Positions 1 to 8,567 of a stretch of 37,147 nucleotides of DNA are shown here, in pieces (position 1 is the first letter of the stretch; each line of letters starts with the position of its first letter). A program made the translations under genes and the position numbers. The DNA comes from Bacteroides sp. (GTDB lineage Bacteria > Bacteroidota > Bacteroidia > Bacteroidales > Muribaculaceae), in assembly GCA_014801985.1 (NCBI GenBank), contig JAAVDD010000045.1:1-37147 (forward strand), written 5' to 3'. The notes beneath the pieces are model-generated. The model had not been told where the DNA came from, did not search any database, and worked only from the letters and a program-made list of their open reading frames with translations.

Positions 1-64
1 CGATATGACTCCGGAGCAAATCAAACAGATGACTCCGTACTATTACAAAAAATCTTGCGAATAA
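1..64 (+). CDS. 3' end of an unidentified gene (partial)
   Basis: An open frame enters from the left edge and stops at a TAA at 62-64; the readable tail is DMTPEQIKQMTPYYYKKSCE. The last codons lie in the 5' arm of a strong terminator and the stop codon lies in its loop, which fits a real gene end. About 20 residues are too few to assign a family. Confidence 0.5.
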   Translation, partial: DMTPEQIKQMTPYYYKKSCE

Positions 65-82
65 ACATCGCAAGATTTTTTT
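51..82 (+). terminator. Intrinsic terminator of the leftmost + gene
   Basis: A perfect 10-bp stem (51-60 with 68-77) with a 7-nt loop is followed by a run of T (76-82). The stop codon of the upstream gene is in the loop. Confidence 0.85.
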
Positions 83-118
83 GTTGATAACTTAGGCGGT
101 CTTTTTCGGATGGTTACA

Positions 119-150
119 GACTTCGAGAAGCACTTCTCGGAGTCTTTTTT
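119..150 (+). terminator. Second + strand terminator
   Basis: The stem 119-130 with 133-144 has 12 pairs, one of them G-T, and a 2-nt apparent loop. Six T follow. It backs up the terminator at 51-82 and shields the convergent glycogen operon. Confidence 0.75.
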
Positions 151-211
151 ATTTTAATCTTCTATATAGTCAAATAGAAAGTCCTTATCATGCAGCCGAA
201 CTGAGAGAATT

Positions 212-255
212 AAAAAAGAAGAACGACTGTTCCGGATTTTCCGGAGCAGTCGTTC
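212..255 (-). terminator. Terminator of the glycogen operon
   Basis: The stem 221-236 with 240-255 has 16 positions, one wobble and a 3-nt loop. On the minus strand it is followed by a T-rich tract (212-220), just downstream of the glgP stop. Confidence 0.85.
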
Positions 256-302
256 TTATCTTAATATATGATTCCGTATTCCTTTTTAGGAATATTTTCT
301 GA

Positions 303-2867
303 TTAGAACCAACGTGTGTAAGCGAAGTCCATACGGTGGGGAAGCTCTGCGTTCTTGGGATAGAGACGGAGAGCAGACTTGAAGATACCGGGGCTCTTGA
401 GAGAGTACTGGAGCTCATAGGTATATACATTGCCTTCCTTGTTCACCACCTCGAGGTCTTCACGACCTGCATATTTGGTTTCGCCATCCTCCTCTTTGTA
501 GATCACGAGTTCTACGCCGAGAGCGTTGCCGAGACCCATAGTATCGATCTTGCACTTAACATCGAGCATCTGGCCAGTGCGAGAAGCACCGCTGTTGGTC
601 ACCTCGTCGATGTTTGAAGAAAGGATCTGGATGCTATCCCACTTGCTTGCCACTTCCTCTTTCCAAGCAACGATCTCACGAGCCTTAGCGAAGTCGTTCT
701 TCACAAGCTTCTCAGCACGCTTGTGCTCGGGGATGTAGAATTTGGAGATATAGTCATCAAGCTGACGCTTCATAGTATAGTGGGGGGCGATGTGGCCGAT
801 AGAGTTCTTGATGCGCTGCACCCATTCAGGGCTGTAACCCTTGCTGTTCTTAGCGAAGTAGAGAGGAATGATCTCATTCTCAAGCATCGAATAGATAGTA
901 GCTGCATCGAGCTTATCCTGCTGAGTCTGATCGGTGTAGGTGCGTTTGTCAGTGAGAGCCCATCCGCCCTCCTCATCCTTGCGGTAGCCTTCATACCACC
1001 ATCCGTCGAGTACTGAGAAGTTGAGCACACCGTTCATCTCGGCCTTCTCGCCTGATGTACCGGAAGCCTCAAGAGGACGGGTAGGAGTATTCAACCAGAT
1101 ATCAACACCTGTAACAAGACGTTTTGCAACGATCATGTTGTAATCCTCAAGGAAGATGATCTTACCGGAGAACTCAGGCATCTTGGAAATCTCAGTGATG
1201 CGCTTGATCAGACCCTGACCTGCACCGTCAGCGGGGTGAGCCTTACCGGAGAATACGAACTGCACGGGGAACTGCTCATTGTTCACGATCTTAGAAAGAC
1301 GCTCAAGATCAGTGAAGAGGAGGTGTGCACGTTTGTATGTCGCGAAACGACGAGCGAAACCGATGATGAGTGCATTGGGATTGATCTTGTCAACAATCTT
1401 GAGCACCTGAGTGGGATCACCCTGATTCTTAAGCCATTTCTCCTTGAAGTCTTTCTTCACGAAGTCGATGAACTTATTCTTCATAGTCTGGCGCATGCCC
1501 CAGATCTTCTCATCGTCCACCTTGAAGATACCTTTCCACATCTCAGGATTGCTCTGATCGTCGAAGAGTGCGGGATTAAGATATTCGCCATAGAAGTCTT
1601 TCCACTCAGTGGAAGCCCAGGTGGGCATGTGCACACCATTAGTAACATAACCTACATGGCTCTCTTCGGGAGCATATCCTTTCCAAACTCCGGCAAACAT
1701 CTTCTTTGAAACCTCGCCGTGGAGCCAGCTCACACCATTTGCTTCCTGACAAGTGTTAAGAGCAAAAGTAGACATTGAGAAGCGCTCGTTGGTATCAGGG
1801 TTCTCACGACCCATGTTCATAAGGTCTGACCAGGAGATACCGAGTTTTGCGGGATATTCGCCAAGATATTTTCCGAAGAGGCTCTCCTCGAAGTAGTCAT
1901 GACCGGCCGGTACCGGAGTGTGAACAGTGTAGAGGGAAGTTGCACGAACAACCTCAAGAGCCACGTTGAAGGGTAGATGGTCGTTCTGAACGTAATCTAC
2001 AAGACGCTGGAGGTTAAGAAGGGCAGCATGACCCTCGTTCGCATGGTAGATATCAGTCTTGATGCCAAGCTTGTTGAGCATGAGGATACCACCGATGCCG
2101 AGGAGATACTCCTGTTTGATACGGTTTTCCCAATCACCACCATAGAGAGCGTGAGTTATCTCGCGGTCCCACTGAGAGTTCTGCTCAAGGTCAGTATCAA
2201 GAAGATAGAGCTTCATACGACCAACGTTAACACGCCATACGTGAGCGTAAACCACACGGCCGGGATAAGGCACCTCAAGAATCATCGGCTTACCCTCCTC
2301 GTCGAGGACAGCCTCGATAGGGAGCTGGTCGAAGTTCTGAGCCTCATAGTTGGCAATCTGCTGGCCATCGATGGAAAGGCTCTGAGAGAAGTAGCCGTAT
2401 TTGTAAAGGAAACCAACGGCAGTCATATTGATACGGCTGTCGGAAGCCTGCTTGATGTAGTCACCGGCGAGCACACCGAGACCACCGGAATATATTTTCA
2501 GACAGTTGCAAAGACCATACTCCATTGAGAAGTATGCCACGGAGGGCACTGAGTTGTCCATCGGCTCTTTCATATAGTCGTTGAACATCTTGTATGTGTC
2601 CTTGATTCGAAGCATCATGTCCTTGTCGTTGAGGATCTCCTGGATGCGCTCGTAAGAAAGCTGCTGGAGGAGCATCACGGGATTCTCACCCACTTTGCGC
2701 CAGAGCGCGGGGTCGATGTCGCGGAAAAGGTTTTTACCTTTGCTGTTCCAAACCCACCAGAGGTTTTTCGACATTTCCTCAAGCGGCTTGAGTTCCGAAG
2801 GAATCTCGGCGCTTACGATAAGGTTGCGCCATGCAGGAGCGTTGGTGTTGCTTACTTGAAGTTTCAT
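303..2867 (-). CDS. glgP: Alpha-glucan (glycogen) phosphorylase, GT35
   Basis: Cytoplasmic PLP enzyme releasing glucose-1-phosphate from glycogen or maltodextrin. I place the start at the ATG on 2867 ([16 protein letters not shown]), giving 854 residues. The frame stays open another 53 codons upstream, but that stretch ([15 protein letters not shown]) is low-complexity leader. The N-terminal part (about residues 1-110, with KNLWWVWN) matches the DUF3417 domain of bacterial alpha-glucan phosphorylases. The PLP-site block [14 protein letters not shown] lies near residue 600 and is followed by [10 protein letters not shown]. It is second in an operon with the GT3 glycogen synthase, 115 bp downstream of it, so synthesis and breakdown of the polymer share one transcript. 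A terminator follows at 212-255. Family assignment is secure; the preferred glucan substrate is inferred. Confidence 0.93.
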   Translation of the reverse strand: MKLQVSNTNAPAWRNLIVSAEIPSELKPLEEMSKNLWWVWNSKGKNLFRDIDPALWRKVGENPVMLLQQLSYERIQEILNDKDMMLRIKDTYKMFNDYMKEPMDNSVPSVAYFSMEYGLCNCLKIYSGGLGVLAGDYIKQASDSRINMTAVGFLYKYGYFSQSLSIDGQQIANYEAQNFDQLPIEAVLDEEGKPMILEVPYPGRVVYAHVWRVNVGRMKLYLLDTDLEQNSQWDREITHALYGGDWENRIKQEYLLGIGGILMLNKLGIKTDIYHANEGHAALLNLQRLVDYVQNDHLPFNVALEVVRATSLYTVHTPVPAGHDYFEESLFGKYLGEYPAKLGISWSDLMNMGRENPDTNERFSMSTFALNTCQEANGVSWLHGEVSKKMFAGVWKGYAPEESHVGYVTNGVHMPTWASTEWKDFYGEYLNPALFDDQSNPEMWKGIFKVDDEKIWGMRQTMKNKFIDFVKKDFKEKWLKNQGDPTQVLKIVDKINPNALIIGFARRFATYKRAHLLFTDLERLSKIVNNEQFPVQFVFSGKAHPADGAGQGLIKRITEISKMPEFSGKIIFLEDYNMIVAKRLVTGVDIWLNTPTRPLEASGTSGEKAEMNGVLNFSVLDGWWYEGYRKDEEGGWALTDKRTYTDQTQQDKLDAATIYSMLENEIIPLYFAKNSKGYSPEWVQRIKNSIGHIAPHYTMKRQLDDYISKFYIPEHKRAEKLVKNDFAKAREIVAWKEEVASKWDSIQILSSNIDEVTNSGASRTGQMLDVKCKIDTMGLGNALGVELVIYKEEDGETKYAGREDLEVVNKEGNVYTYELQYSLKSPGIFKSALRLYPKNAELPHRMDFAYTRWF

Positions 2868-2982
2868 TTTAGTGTATTCTATTTTATTTAGGAACCTTTT
2901 CAGGAAAGGTATTATGGGGATTAGTGGAATTTCAGAAAAACTTATTCCTGTAGGGTTCCAATGGTTTTTAATCGTTTTGTTA

Positions 2983-4689
2983 TTACTGTTTTCTACGATA
3001 GTTTCTACGAGCCACAGCCACTTCAAAGGCCTGGTCGTAATTCTCCATGAAGAATTTCCAGTCGGCCTTGGCAGCCGTGAGGAATGAAGCGTGGCGAGCC
3101 TTGCTTCTCTCGGCTACACTCTCCTTCATATAGGAGAGAGCCTTTGTTGCGATTTGGTCGCAGGCCTCTGCGTAGTTGGAATCCGTACGGGGGATCACTG
3201 CAACTCCACAGCTCTTGAGAGTCGGGGAGAAATTATCTGCAACCCACTGTCCGAAACCGGCCTTATCATCGGTGATTGTCGGAACTCCAAACGCTACGCT
3301 CTCCATCGGAGTATAACCCCATGGTTCATAATAGGAGGGGAAAATGGTGAGGTCGAGGGCAGGGAGAATATCGTAATATGCGATATTGAATATGCCATCA
3401 TTGCCATCAAGATAACAGGGTGCGTAGATCACCTTAATCTTTTCGAGAGCCTTCTGTTCCTCAAGAGTGCGGATACGTACGCAGACTTCATCACTATCCT
3501 CATTGTTGAGACGGTGAGTCAGGTAGGAGGGTGCGTTATCATCTGCAGCATCATTCATACCGAGTCGATGCTGGAGAGTGCCTGAAGGTCCCTTCACCCA
3601 AGCAGGAACGAAAATGAAAGCAACGGCTTTTGCATTCTTGGGGAGTTTTTCTCCAATCTTAGCCACGCTGTCGAGGAAAAGATCGAGACCTTTATTGCGA
3701 TATTCATGACGGCCGGAGGTTGCGATGAAGAATGTGTTGTCATCATATTTATTCTCTCCGACGATTGCGTTTGCAACCTTCAACAGGGTTGAACGACCTT
3801 CTTTGCGCAGTTTGTTATATTTTACAGTCTTTGGTACGAAGTTAGGTTCGAATCCATTTGGAGTCACAACTTGCGGACGAATTTCAAGGAGCTGTTTGCA
3901 TTCGCGGGCAGTAACTTCGCTCACGGTAGTGAAACAATCCGCTGCATGAGCGGCAGCTTTCTCAAGAGAATGCTTGCTCTGCATGTTAAGCTGTTCCGCC
4001 ATCTGGTCGCCATTATAATCTTCGAAGAAGTCATATAGAGGCTTTCCGTTCCCGCAGATGCTTCGTCCTATGCTGGTGGCATGCGTGGTGAAGACGGTTG
4101 CGGCATTGGGCATAGTGGTCTGTGTGTAGAGAAGTCCCATTCCGGTGGTCCATTCATCGAAATGAGCCATCACTTTTGCTTCGCGCACTTTCATGTGTGC
4201 AGTGATAGCCTTGATCACGATAGCGGCAGCCACGGAGAAGGCGCATGATTCCTCATAGTCGCCATAGCTGTGGAGGGAATCGACCTTGTAACGCTCCCAC
4301 ATCTTCGCGTAGATTTCCGGAAGATTGGCTGCCGTCTGCCCGGGATTCACGAGAATCACTTGAGGTGAGCCGGGAATATCCCAGCGACCTGTGCGTATTG
4401 TGATGCCCCAGGGCAACGTGATTTTGGACAAAGCCGATTTTAGAATTGTTTTCTTCTCTTTGAAATAGGGAGAAGGGTTTTCTGCGCTCCATACATCCGG
4501 ACCTATGAAAACGAGCCGGTCGTCAAACTGCTCTTTGAGCACGCGGGCTTTTGTGGAGAGCACGGCATATATACCGCCGATTTTATTGCAAACCTCCCAA
4601 CTGGTCTCAAAAAGCAAATCGACTTCAGAGAGCAGACCGGGATTCACCGGTTTCTCAATAGTCTGTTGTTCGCTCTTATTGGTAGCCAT
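2983..4689 (-). CDS. Glycogen synthase, GT3 (eukaryotic-type) family
   Basis: Transfers glucose from a nucleotide sugar to the growing alpha-1,4-glucan. The N-terminal block [14 protein letters not shown] (about residues 31-44) and the C-terminal block [18 protein letters not shown] (about 460-480) are the hallmarks of the GT3 family of yeast and animals, not of the GT5 GlgA of most bacteria. Animal and fungal GT3 enzymes use UDP-glucose, so that donor is the likely one here. At 568 residues it is shorter than yeast Gsy (about 700), and I see no arginine cluster like the glucose-6-phosphate site of eukaryotic enzymes. It is the first gene of a two-gene operon with glgP. The ATG at 4689 follows a long leader with a good promoter at 4919-4950. 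Confidence 0.9.
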   Translation of the reverse strand: MATNKSEQQTIEKPVNPGLLSEVDLLFETSWEVCNKIGGIYAVLSTKARVLKEQFDDRLVFIGPDVWSAENPSPYFKEKKTILKSALSKITLPWGITIRTGRWDIPGSPQVILVNPGQTAANLPEIYAKMWERYKVDSLHSYGDYEESCAFSVAAAIVIKAITAHMKVREAKVMAHFDEWTTGMGLLYTQTTMPNAATVFTTHATSIGRSICGNGKPLYDFFEDYNGDQMAEQLNMQSKHSLEKAAAHAADCFTTVSEVTARECKQLLEIRPQVVTPNGFEPNFVPKTVKYNKLRKEGRSTLLKVANAIVGENKYDDNTFFIATSGRHEYRNKGLDLFLDSVAKIGEKLPKNAKAVAFIFVPAWVKGPSGTLQHRLGMNDAADDNAPSYLTHRLNNEDSDEVCVRIRTLEEQKALEKIKVIYAPCYLDGNDGIFNIAYYDILPALDLTIFPSYYEPWGYTPMESVAFGVPTITDDKAGFGQWVADNFSPTLKSCGVAVIPRTDSNYAEACDQIATKALSYMKESVAERSKARHASFLTAAKADWKFFMENYDQAFEVAVARRNYRRKQ

Positions 4690-4918
4690 ATAAATTAATG
4701 ATATGAAATATCTTCAGGCTATGTCTTGTCACTGTGATAATTTTATCGTTTTATCATATATCCGGACTTTACCGGAATCGTTATAGAATCAGTTAAACCA
4801 AAAGATATTTCGTTTCCCTTTTTATCTGTTTTACCTTGGAATACCTAACTGATTGGTATTCAGTAATGAGTGAATTTTATAACATCTTAGGAAGATGTCT
4901 TTTTTTCAATTACGGGAG
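4690..4918 (-). other. Long structured leader of the glycogen operon
   Basis: About 220 nt separate the predicted transcription start (near 4913) from the glycogen synthase ATG. The stretch is AT-rich and holds several short hairpins: 4882-4888 with 4892-4898, a TCCGG/CCGGA pair near 4761-4777, and an AATACC/GGTATT pair near 4840-4860. No conserved riboswitch class is recognised. A 74-codon + frame at 4836-5060 looks spurious. Confidence 0.45.
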
Positions 4919-4950
4919 CAAAACTAATAAAAATTTTTTCATTCTGCAAA
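4919..4950 (-). promoter_or_regulatory. Bacteroidetes-type promoter of the glycogen operon
   Basis: On the minus strand TTTG (4950-4947) and TAGTTTTG (4926-4919) are separated by exactly 20 bp, matching the TTTG / TAnnTTTG consensus of Bacteroidetes sigma-AB. The predicted start is near 4913. From here to 5135 I see only AT-rich non-coding sequence. Confidence 0.75.
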
Positions 4951-5135
4951 TAAAAAATGAGAAAATTTTTATTTTATGCAATATCAGACACAAATTAAAC
5001 TATATTAACTTCAAATTAAATTATTTTTACCGCATTCAGAAGTGCAATCGGGTTTATTAGGGGCAGTTAAAGGAATAAACATGCTGAAAATCAATTAAAC
5101 TCAAAGAAGTGTAATTTGAAAAAATTATTGGGAAT

Positions 5136-5183
5136 AGTAAACTAAAACGCCCTCGATACATATCGAAGGCGTTTTAGTTTACT
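5136..5183 (-). terminator. Terminator after the DUF3127 gene
   Basis: A 23-position inverted repeat (5136-5158 with 5161-5183) contains one wobble pair and a 2-nt apparent loop. Its AT-rich outer half supplies the T-rich 3' arm. It lies 13 bp beyond the DUF3127 stop. Confidence 0.8.
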
Positions 5184-5196
5184 AATAATAAAGAAT

Positions 5197-5661
5197 TTAG
5201 AACGGAAGGTCATCAGGTTCAGAGGATGCACCGAAAGGATCAGCCGGAGAGGCTGTAGGGGCTGCAGGAGCTGCTATTGAGTTATGAGAGGCATACTGCT
5301 GCTGCTGGGGTGCGCCATATTGGGGTTGAGGAGCTCCATATTGAGGCTGCTGCTGTGGATAGCCGGGATATGGTGGATTGCCGTTAGGATCCATTCCTAA
5401 TGGTCTTGCTGCATAGGCGGATACGTCTGTGTACCAACGACCCTGCCATTCGCGGCTCTCGACATCAATCGAGAATGAATATGATTCTCCTATAACTGCC
5501 GGAATACTATCTGCTCGCTCGCCAAAAAGAGTGATTTTTACTTTTCTCGGATATGTGCCGAAAGTCTCTATTATTATTTCTCTTTTCTTCCAGGGTTTCC
5601 CTGCTTTCGATACTCCACTCTGCGGTTCCAGTTCCTGGATAACCTTTCCTTCTATTTCCAT
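5197..5661 (-). CDS. DUF3127 OB-fold protein with an SSB-like acidic tail
   Basis: 154 residues. The N-terminal ~95 residues (MEIEGKVIQELEPQSG, then GRWYTDVSAYAARPL) match the DUF3127 family, an OB-fold-like group of Bacteroidetes often annotated as single-stranded-DNA-binding-like. A low-complexity linker of Pro, Gln, Tyr and Gly (about 96-130) follows. The last residues are SEPDDLPF, which closely resembles the acidic tip of bacterial SSB (DDDIPF) that recruits repair and replication partners. The layout of OB fold, disordered linker and acidic tip is therefore that of SSB. The family match rests on recognition; the binding role is inferred. It lies 60 bp downstream of rsmG and has its own -7 element at 5691-5698. 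Confidence 0.8.
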   Translation of the reverse strand: MEIEGKVIQELEPQSGVSKAGKPWKKREIIIETFGTYPRKVKITLFGERADSIPAVIGESYSFSIDVESREWQGRWYTDVSAYAARPLGMDPNGNPPYPGYPQQQPQYGAPQPQYGAPQQQQYASHNSIAAPAAPTASPADPFGASSEPDDLPF

Positions 5662-5690
5662 AAAAATTTTTTATCGTTTTCTTTGAAATG

Positions 5691-5698
5691 CAAATTTA
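5691..5698 (-). promoter_or_regulatory. -7 element upstream of the DUF3127 gene
   Basis: The minus strand reads TAAATTTG, a perfect TAnnTTTG, about 30 bp before the ATG. No good TTTG is found 19-21 bp further upstream, so this is a half-supported promoter. Confidence 0.45.
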
Positions 5699-5721
5699 CA
5701 AAAAAAAGCTACCATTCACAA

Positions 5722-6363
5722 CTATTTTTGAATTATGATAGGTGAGTAGGCTATTTTTTTTGTTTTGAAGAATGGTTCCTCGAAATAGTTTGTGAGATCT
5801 ACTTCCTCTCCTCCCTTAGGTGCGCCCCGTAGTTCGGCGGAGAGATCACCTCCTTTTAATGTGATGAGACCGTTAGGCAACGCGTTATGCTGTTCTGCCG
5901 ATATGTTTTTTCTAATCAATTTGATAAGGTCGGCCTGAGGCATAACAGCGCGGCTTACAACGAAGTCAAATTTATCTTTACATTCTGCTACGTCGCCATG
6001 TTGGAATGTTACATTCTCCAATCCACAAGCCTGAGCTATCTCTCGTGCCACCAGTATCTTTTTTCCTGTGCGGTCGATAAGATGGAATTTAACCTCCGGG
6101 AAGATCACAGCAAGAGGTAATCCGGGAAGGCCACCACCGCATCCAAGATCCATAACGTGTGAACCGGGGGTGAAGTTGATGAATCGAGCCAGCGCAAGGG
6201 AATGCAGAAGGTGGTTGCATTCAAGGTTGTCGATATCCTTGCGGGAGATAACATTGATTTTGCTGTTCCATTCAGGATATTTATCCATCATGATTGCGAA
6301 TTGTTCTCTCTGACGATCGGATAGATGGGGAAAATATTTCTCTATAAGCTTTGCTTCTGCCAT
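5722..6363 (-). CDS. rsmG: 16S rRNA (guanine-N7) methyltransferase RsmG
   Basis: Methylates N7 of G527 (E. coli numbering) in 16S rRNA using S-adenosylmethionine. At 213 residues it has normal GidB/RsmG length. The SAM-binding loop is DLGCGGGLPG at residues 72-81, and FVVSRAVMP lies in the second conserved block, as in other RsmG proteins. The start at 6363 is supported by a TAAATTTG -7 element at 6380-6387, giving a very short leader. It is followed by the DUF3127 gene after 60 bp and is divergent from the MBL-fold gene. Confidence 0.95.
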   Translation of the reverse strand: MAEAKLIEKYFPHLSDRQREQFAIMMDKYPEWNSKINVISRKDIDNLECNHLLHSLALARFINFTPGSHVMDLGCGGGLPGLPLAVIFPEVKFHLIDRTGKKILVAREIAQACGLENVTFQHGDVAECKDKFDFVVSRAVMPQADLIKLIRKNISAEQHNALPNGLITLKGGDLSAELRGAPKGGEEVDLTNYFEEPFFKTKKIAYSPIIIQK

Positions 6364-6379
6364 ATTCAGTGATTTTTTG

Positions 6380-6387
6380 CAAATTTA
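6380..6387 (-). promoter_or_regulatory. -7 element of rsmG
   Basis: TAAATTTG on the minus strand ends 17 bp before the rsmG ATG. The -33 box is not convincing. Confidence 0.45.
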
Positions 6388-6448
6388 CTCATTTATCTGC
6401 GTATTTTCACTCTCTTTCTTGTTTAAAAAATATAAAACGAATAAAACA

Positions 6449-7087
6449 ATGAAAATAGCTAAATTCACTTTTTCCCTATTTGGGATTAATACCTATGTTG
6501 TTTATGACCCGGCCACAAAGGATTGTGCCATTATTGACCCCGGGATGTTCAACTCCGAGGAAGAGGAGGCGATGGATAATTTCATAAAGAGAAATGATTT
6601 GAAAGTGACGGCGATTATCGACACGCATCTTCATGTTGATCATGCAGTGGGCGTGCAGTTTGCCAAACGTAAATATGGTGCTCCGCTCTTGGCTCATCAA
6701 GCCGACGAATTTCTGGGAGACCGAATACAGCAGCAGGCTCAGATGTTCGGTATGCGTGAGAAAACGGAGGATGTGAAGATTGACAGGTATCTTCTCCCCG
6801 GTGAAGTGATAAAGATTGGGGATGGCGAACTCAAGGTGATTCATGTCCCCGGTCATTCGCCCGGCAGTGTGGCGTTGTATGATGCGAAGGATGGTTTTGT
6901 CATTACCGGTGACGCTTTATTTTCCGGCTCGGTAGGTCGCACGGATCTTCCTGGTGGAGATATGCGGACCTTGATATCTTCAATTAAAAATGGCCTTCTT
7001 TCTCTCCCTGACTCCACGGTGGTCTATCCCGGTCACGGACCTGCAACTACCATAGGGCAGGAGAGACACTCTAATCCTTATCTTTGA
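6449..7087 (+). CDS. MBL-fold metallo-hydrolase (glyoxalase II-like)
   Basis: 212 residues from the ATG at 6449 (MKIAKFTFSLFGINTYVV). The frame runs further upstream but codes an unlikely hydrophobic/Lys-rich leader. The metal site is complete: THLHVDH at 59-65, then HVPGHSPGS, TGDALF and a final VYPGHGPAT, so a dinuclear zinc or iron site is expected. The GRTDLPGGD segment is common in the YcbL/glyoxalase II-like branch. Hydrolysis of a thioester such as S-lactoylglutathione or a related thiol is possible but cannot be assigned from sequence. It stands alone, divergent from rsmG and convergent with the MFS gene. Confidence 0.85.
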   Translation: MKIAKFTFSLFGINTYVVYDPATKDCAIIDPGMFNSEEEEAMDNFIKRNDLKVTAIIDTHLHVDHAVGVQFAKRKYGAPLLAHQADEFLGDRIQQQAQMFGMREKTEDVKIDRYLLPGEVIKIGDGELKVIHVPGHSPGSVALYDAKDGFVITGDALFSGSVGRTDLPGGDMRTLISSIKNGLLSLPDSTVVYPGHGPATTIGQERHSNPYL

Positions 7088-7112
7088 TTGATTGATGAAA
7101 TAAAAGTAGATG

Positions 7113-7166
7113 ATAAATAAAAATAGGAGTGACGTATTTATGGGCGTCACTCCTATTTTTATTTAT
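7113..7166. terminator. Bidirectional terminator between MBL and MFS genes
   Basis: A perfect 22-bp inverted repeat (7113-7134 with 7145-7166) with a 10-nt loop. A-rich and T-rich outer arms give U-tracts in both directions. Confidence 0.9.
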
Positions 7167-7180
7167 ATGTCTTGTATTTA

Positions 7181-8416
7181 TTAAGCTTGCAGGCGATGTT
7201 TCATATAGAATTGACGTGTGAAAAGGAGGAACATTAATGCTCCGGCTCCCTGCATTGCAGCCGTAATCCAGAATGCTGCGGAGAATGATATATATTCAGC
7301 AATGAAACCGCCAAGCAGTATTCCTATTCCCATACCAAGGTCCCAGGAGATGAGAATAGAGGAATTGGCTGTGCCTCGTTGGTCGTTACGGGCCACCTTT
7401 ATGAACATATTAAGGAATGCCGGATACATTCTTCCGTTGCCAAGTCCTATAAGTAAAGCGGAGAGATAATAAGTCCATTCATTGATTGCAAGGGCAAAGA
7501 TAGTGAATCCCACCGTTGATAGGATAACACCTTGAGCACAATTGCGTGTAAGAAGCCCTTTTCTCAGAGCTTTCTGTCCGGTGAGTCGAGAAAGGACAAG
7601 TCCGCAGGAGAGAATAGCAAAGAATATTCCCGTTCCGTCGGTGATGCCAAGTTCCTTTTGACCATATATGGCCACATAATTGCTCATCACGCCCCAGCAA
7701 AGACCGAAGAGGGATATATTGATTGCCATAAGCCATGCCTTGGTGAGGAAAAAATGATCAAGGTCGAGTTTGGGTTTGTTAGCTACCGGCTGTCTTTTAC
7801 GTAGTTTCACTGAGGTGGAAGATATAAATCCAATTAGCGCGATTCCTAATGACAGCCAGAAGAGTAGAGGAAAATTATCTGTGGCTGAATAGATGTATAT
7901 CCCGGCAGATGGGGCAATTGCCATAGCGAGATTATTACTTAGTCCATAAAAGCCGATTCCTTCGTTGCGTCGGGAGGAGGGTAGAACATCTATGGCAACC
8001 GTGGAATTGGCCACTGTGGCGGCCCCGAAAGGCAGCCCGTGCAGTGTGCGGACTATTGCGAACATTAGGAGAGTTCCGGCCCCGATATATCCGCTGAAAC
8101 ATAGGAAGAAAAGGAAGAAGCAGAGCATGAGAACCTTCTTACGGTCGAAGGTGTCGACAATGAAGCCGCTGAAAGGGCGCACGAGGAATGTTGCCACGAC
8201 ATAGCCTGAGAGCACCAGACCAATAGTGTCTTTGTCGGCCTTGAATTCCTGATCAAGATAGATCGGTAGGAGAGGGGTTAAAAGATAAAAGGCAAAGAAG
8301 AGCATGAAATTGCTGATCATCACCTTGATATAATTTCTATTCCAGAGGCGTTCTTTCGTCTCTACTTGTGCGGAGGGTTTCACATCCCCCTCAGTGGGAT
8401 TGATATTCTTTTCCAT
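7181..8416 (-). CDS. MFS transporter (12 TM, drug/sugar-efflux type)
   Basis: 411 residues. A short polar N-terminus (to about residue 28) precedes twelve hydrophobic segments. The loop between TM2 and TM3 carries the MFS signature-like RPFSGFIVDTFDRKKVL (about 80-97). The central cytoplasmic loop near 205-220 is basic (KLRKRQPVANKPK). It resembles the YfcJ/arabinose-efflux group of major facilitator transporters, but the substrate is unknown. It is monocistronic: a strong promoter lies at 8460-8491 and a shared terminator follows. Confidence 0.85.
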   Translation of the reverse strand: MEKNINPTEGDVKPSAQVETKERLWNRNYIKVMISNFMLFFAFYLLTPLLPIYLDQEFKADKDTIGLVLSGYVVATFLVRPFSGFIVDTFDRKKVLMLCFFLFFLCFSGYIGAGTLLMFAIVRTLHGLPFGAATVANSTVAIDVLPSSRRNEGIGFYGLSNNLAMAIAPSAGIYIYSATDNFPLLFWLSLGIALIGFISSTSVKLRKRQPVANKPKLDLDHFFLTKAWLMAINISLFGLCWGVMSNYVAIYGQKELGITDGTGIFFAILSCGLVLSRLTGQKALRKGLLTRNCAQGVILSTVGFTIFALAINEWTYYLSALLIGLGNGRMYPAFLNMFIKVARNDQRGTANSSILISWDLGMGIGILLGGFIAEYISFSAAFWITAAMQGAGALMFLLFTRQFYMKHRLQA

Positions 8417-8459
8417 AGCTGAGACAGTTTTAAGCGATACTTCGCTTCAATTTCCAATG

Positions 8460-8491
8460 CAAAATTAGCCAATTCCGCGCGTATAGCCAAA
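8460..8491 (-). promoter_or_regulatory. Promoter of the MFS gene
   Basis: Minus-strand TTTG (8491-8488) lies 20 bp before TAATTTTG (8467-8460), an excellent Bacteroidetes promoter. The predicted leader is about 38 nt and contains a small AAGCGA/TCGCTT hairpin (8431-8448 region). Confidence 0.75.
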
Positions 8492-8499
8492 AGAAATTA

Positions 8500-8532
8500 A
8501 AAAGAGTCGCGACTGAATGTCACGACTCTTTT
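8500..8532 (-). terminator. Terminator of the EF-G2-like gene
   Basis: Stems 8500-8509 with 8523-8532 and 8511-8513 with 8519-8521 are interrupted by one mismatch. On the minus strand the hairpin ends in T-rich sequence. It abuts the -33 box of the MFS promoter. Confidence 0.8.
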
Positions 8533-8567
8533 CAATATAAAATCGTAATTGGGGTTTGGATATTCCG

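Noticed and set aside
1236-2528. + strand frames of 157 and 183 codons inside glgP
   Set aside because: They are shadows of the glgP coding strand with no independent support.
4836-5060. 74-codon + frame in the glycogen leader region
   Set aside because: The protein is Asn/Phe/Lys/Tyr-rich as expected from AT-rich non-coding DNA, it has no family match, and it overlaps the promoter and hairpins of the opposite strand.
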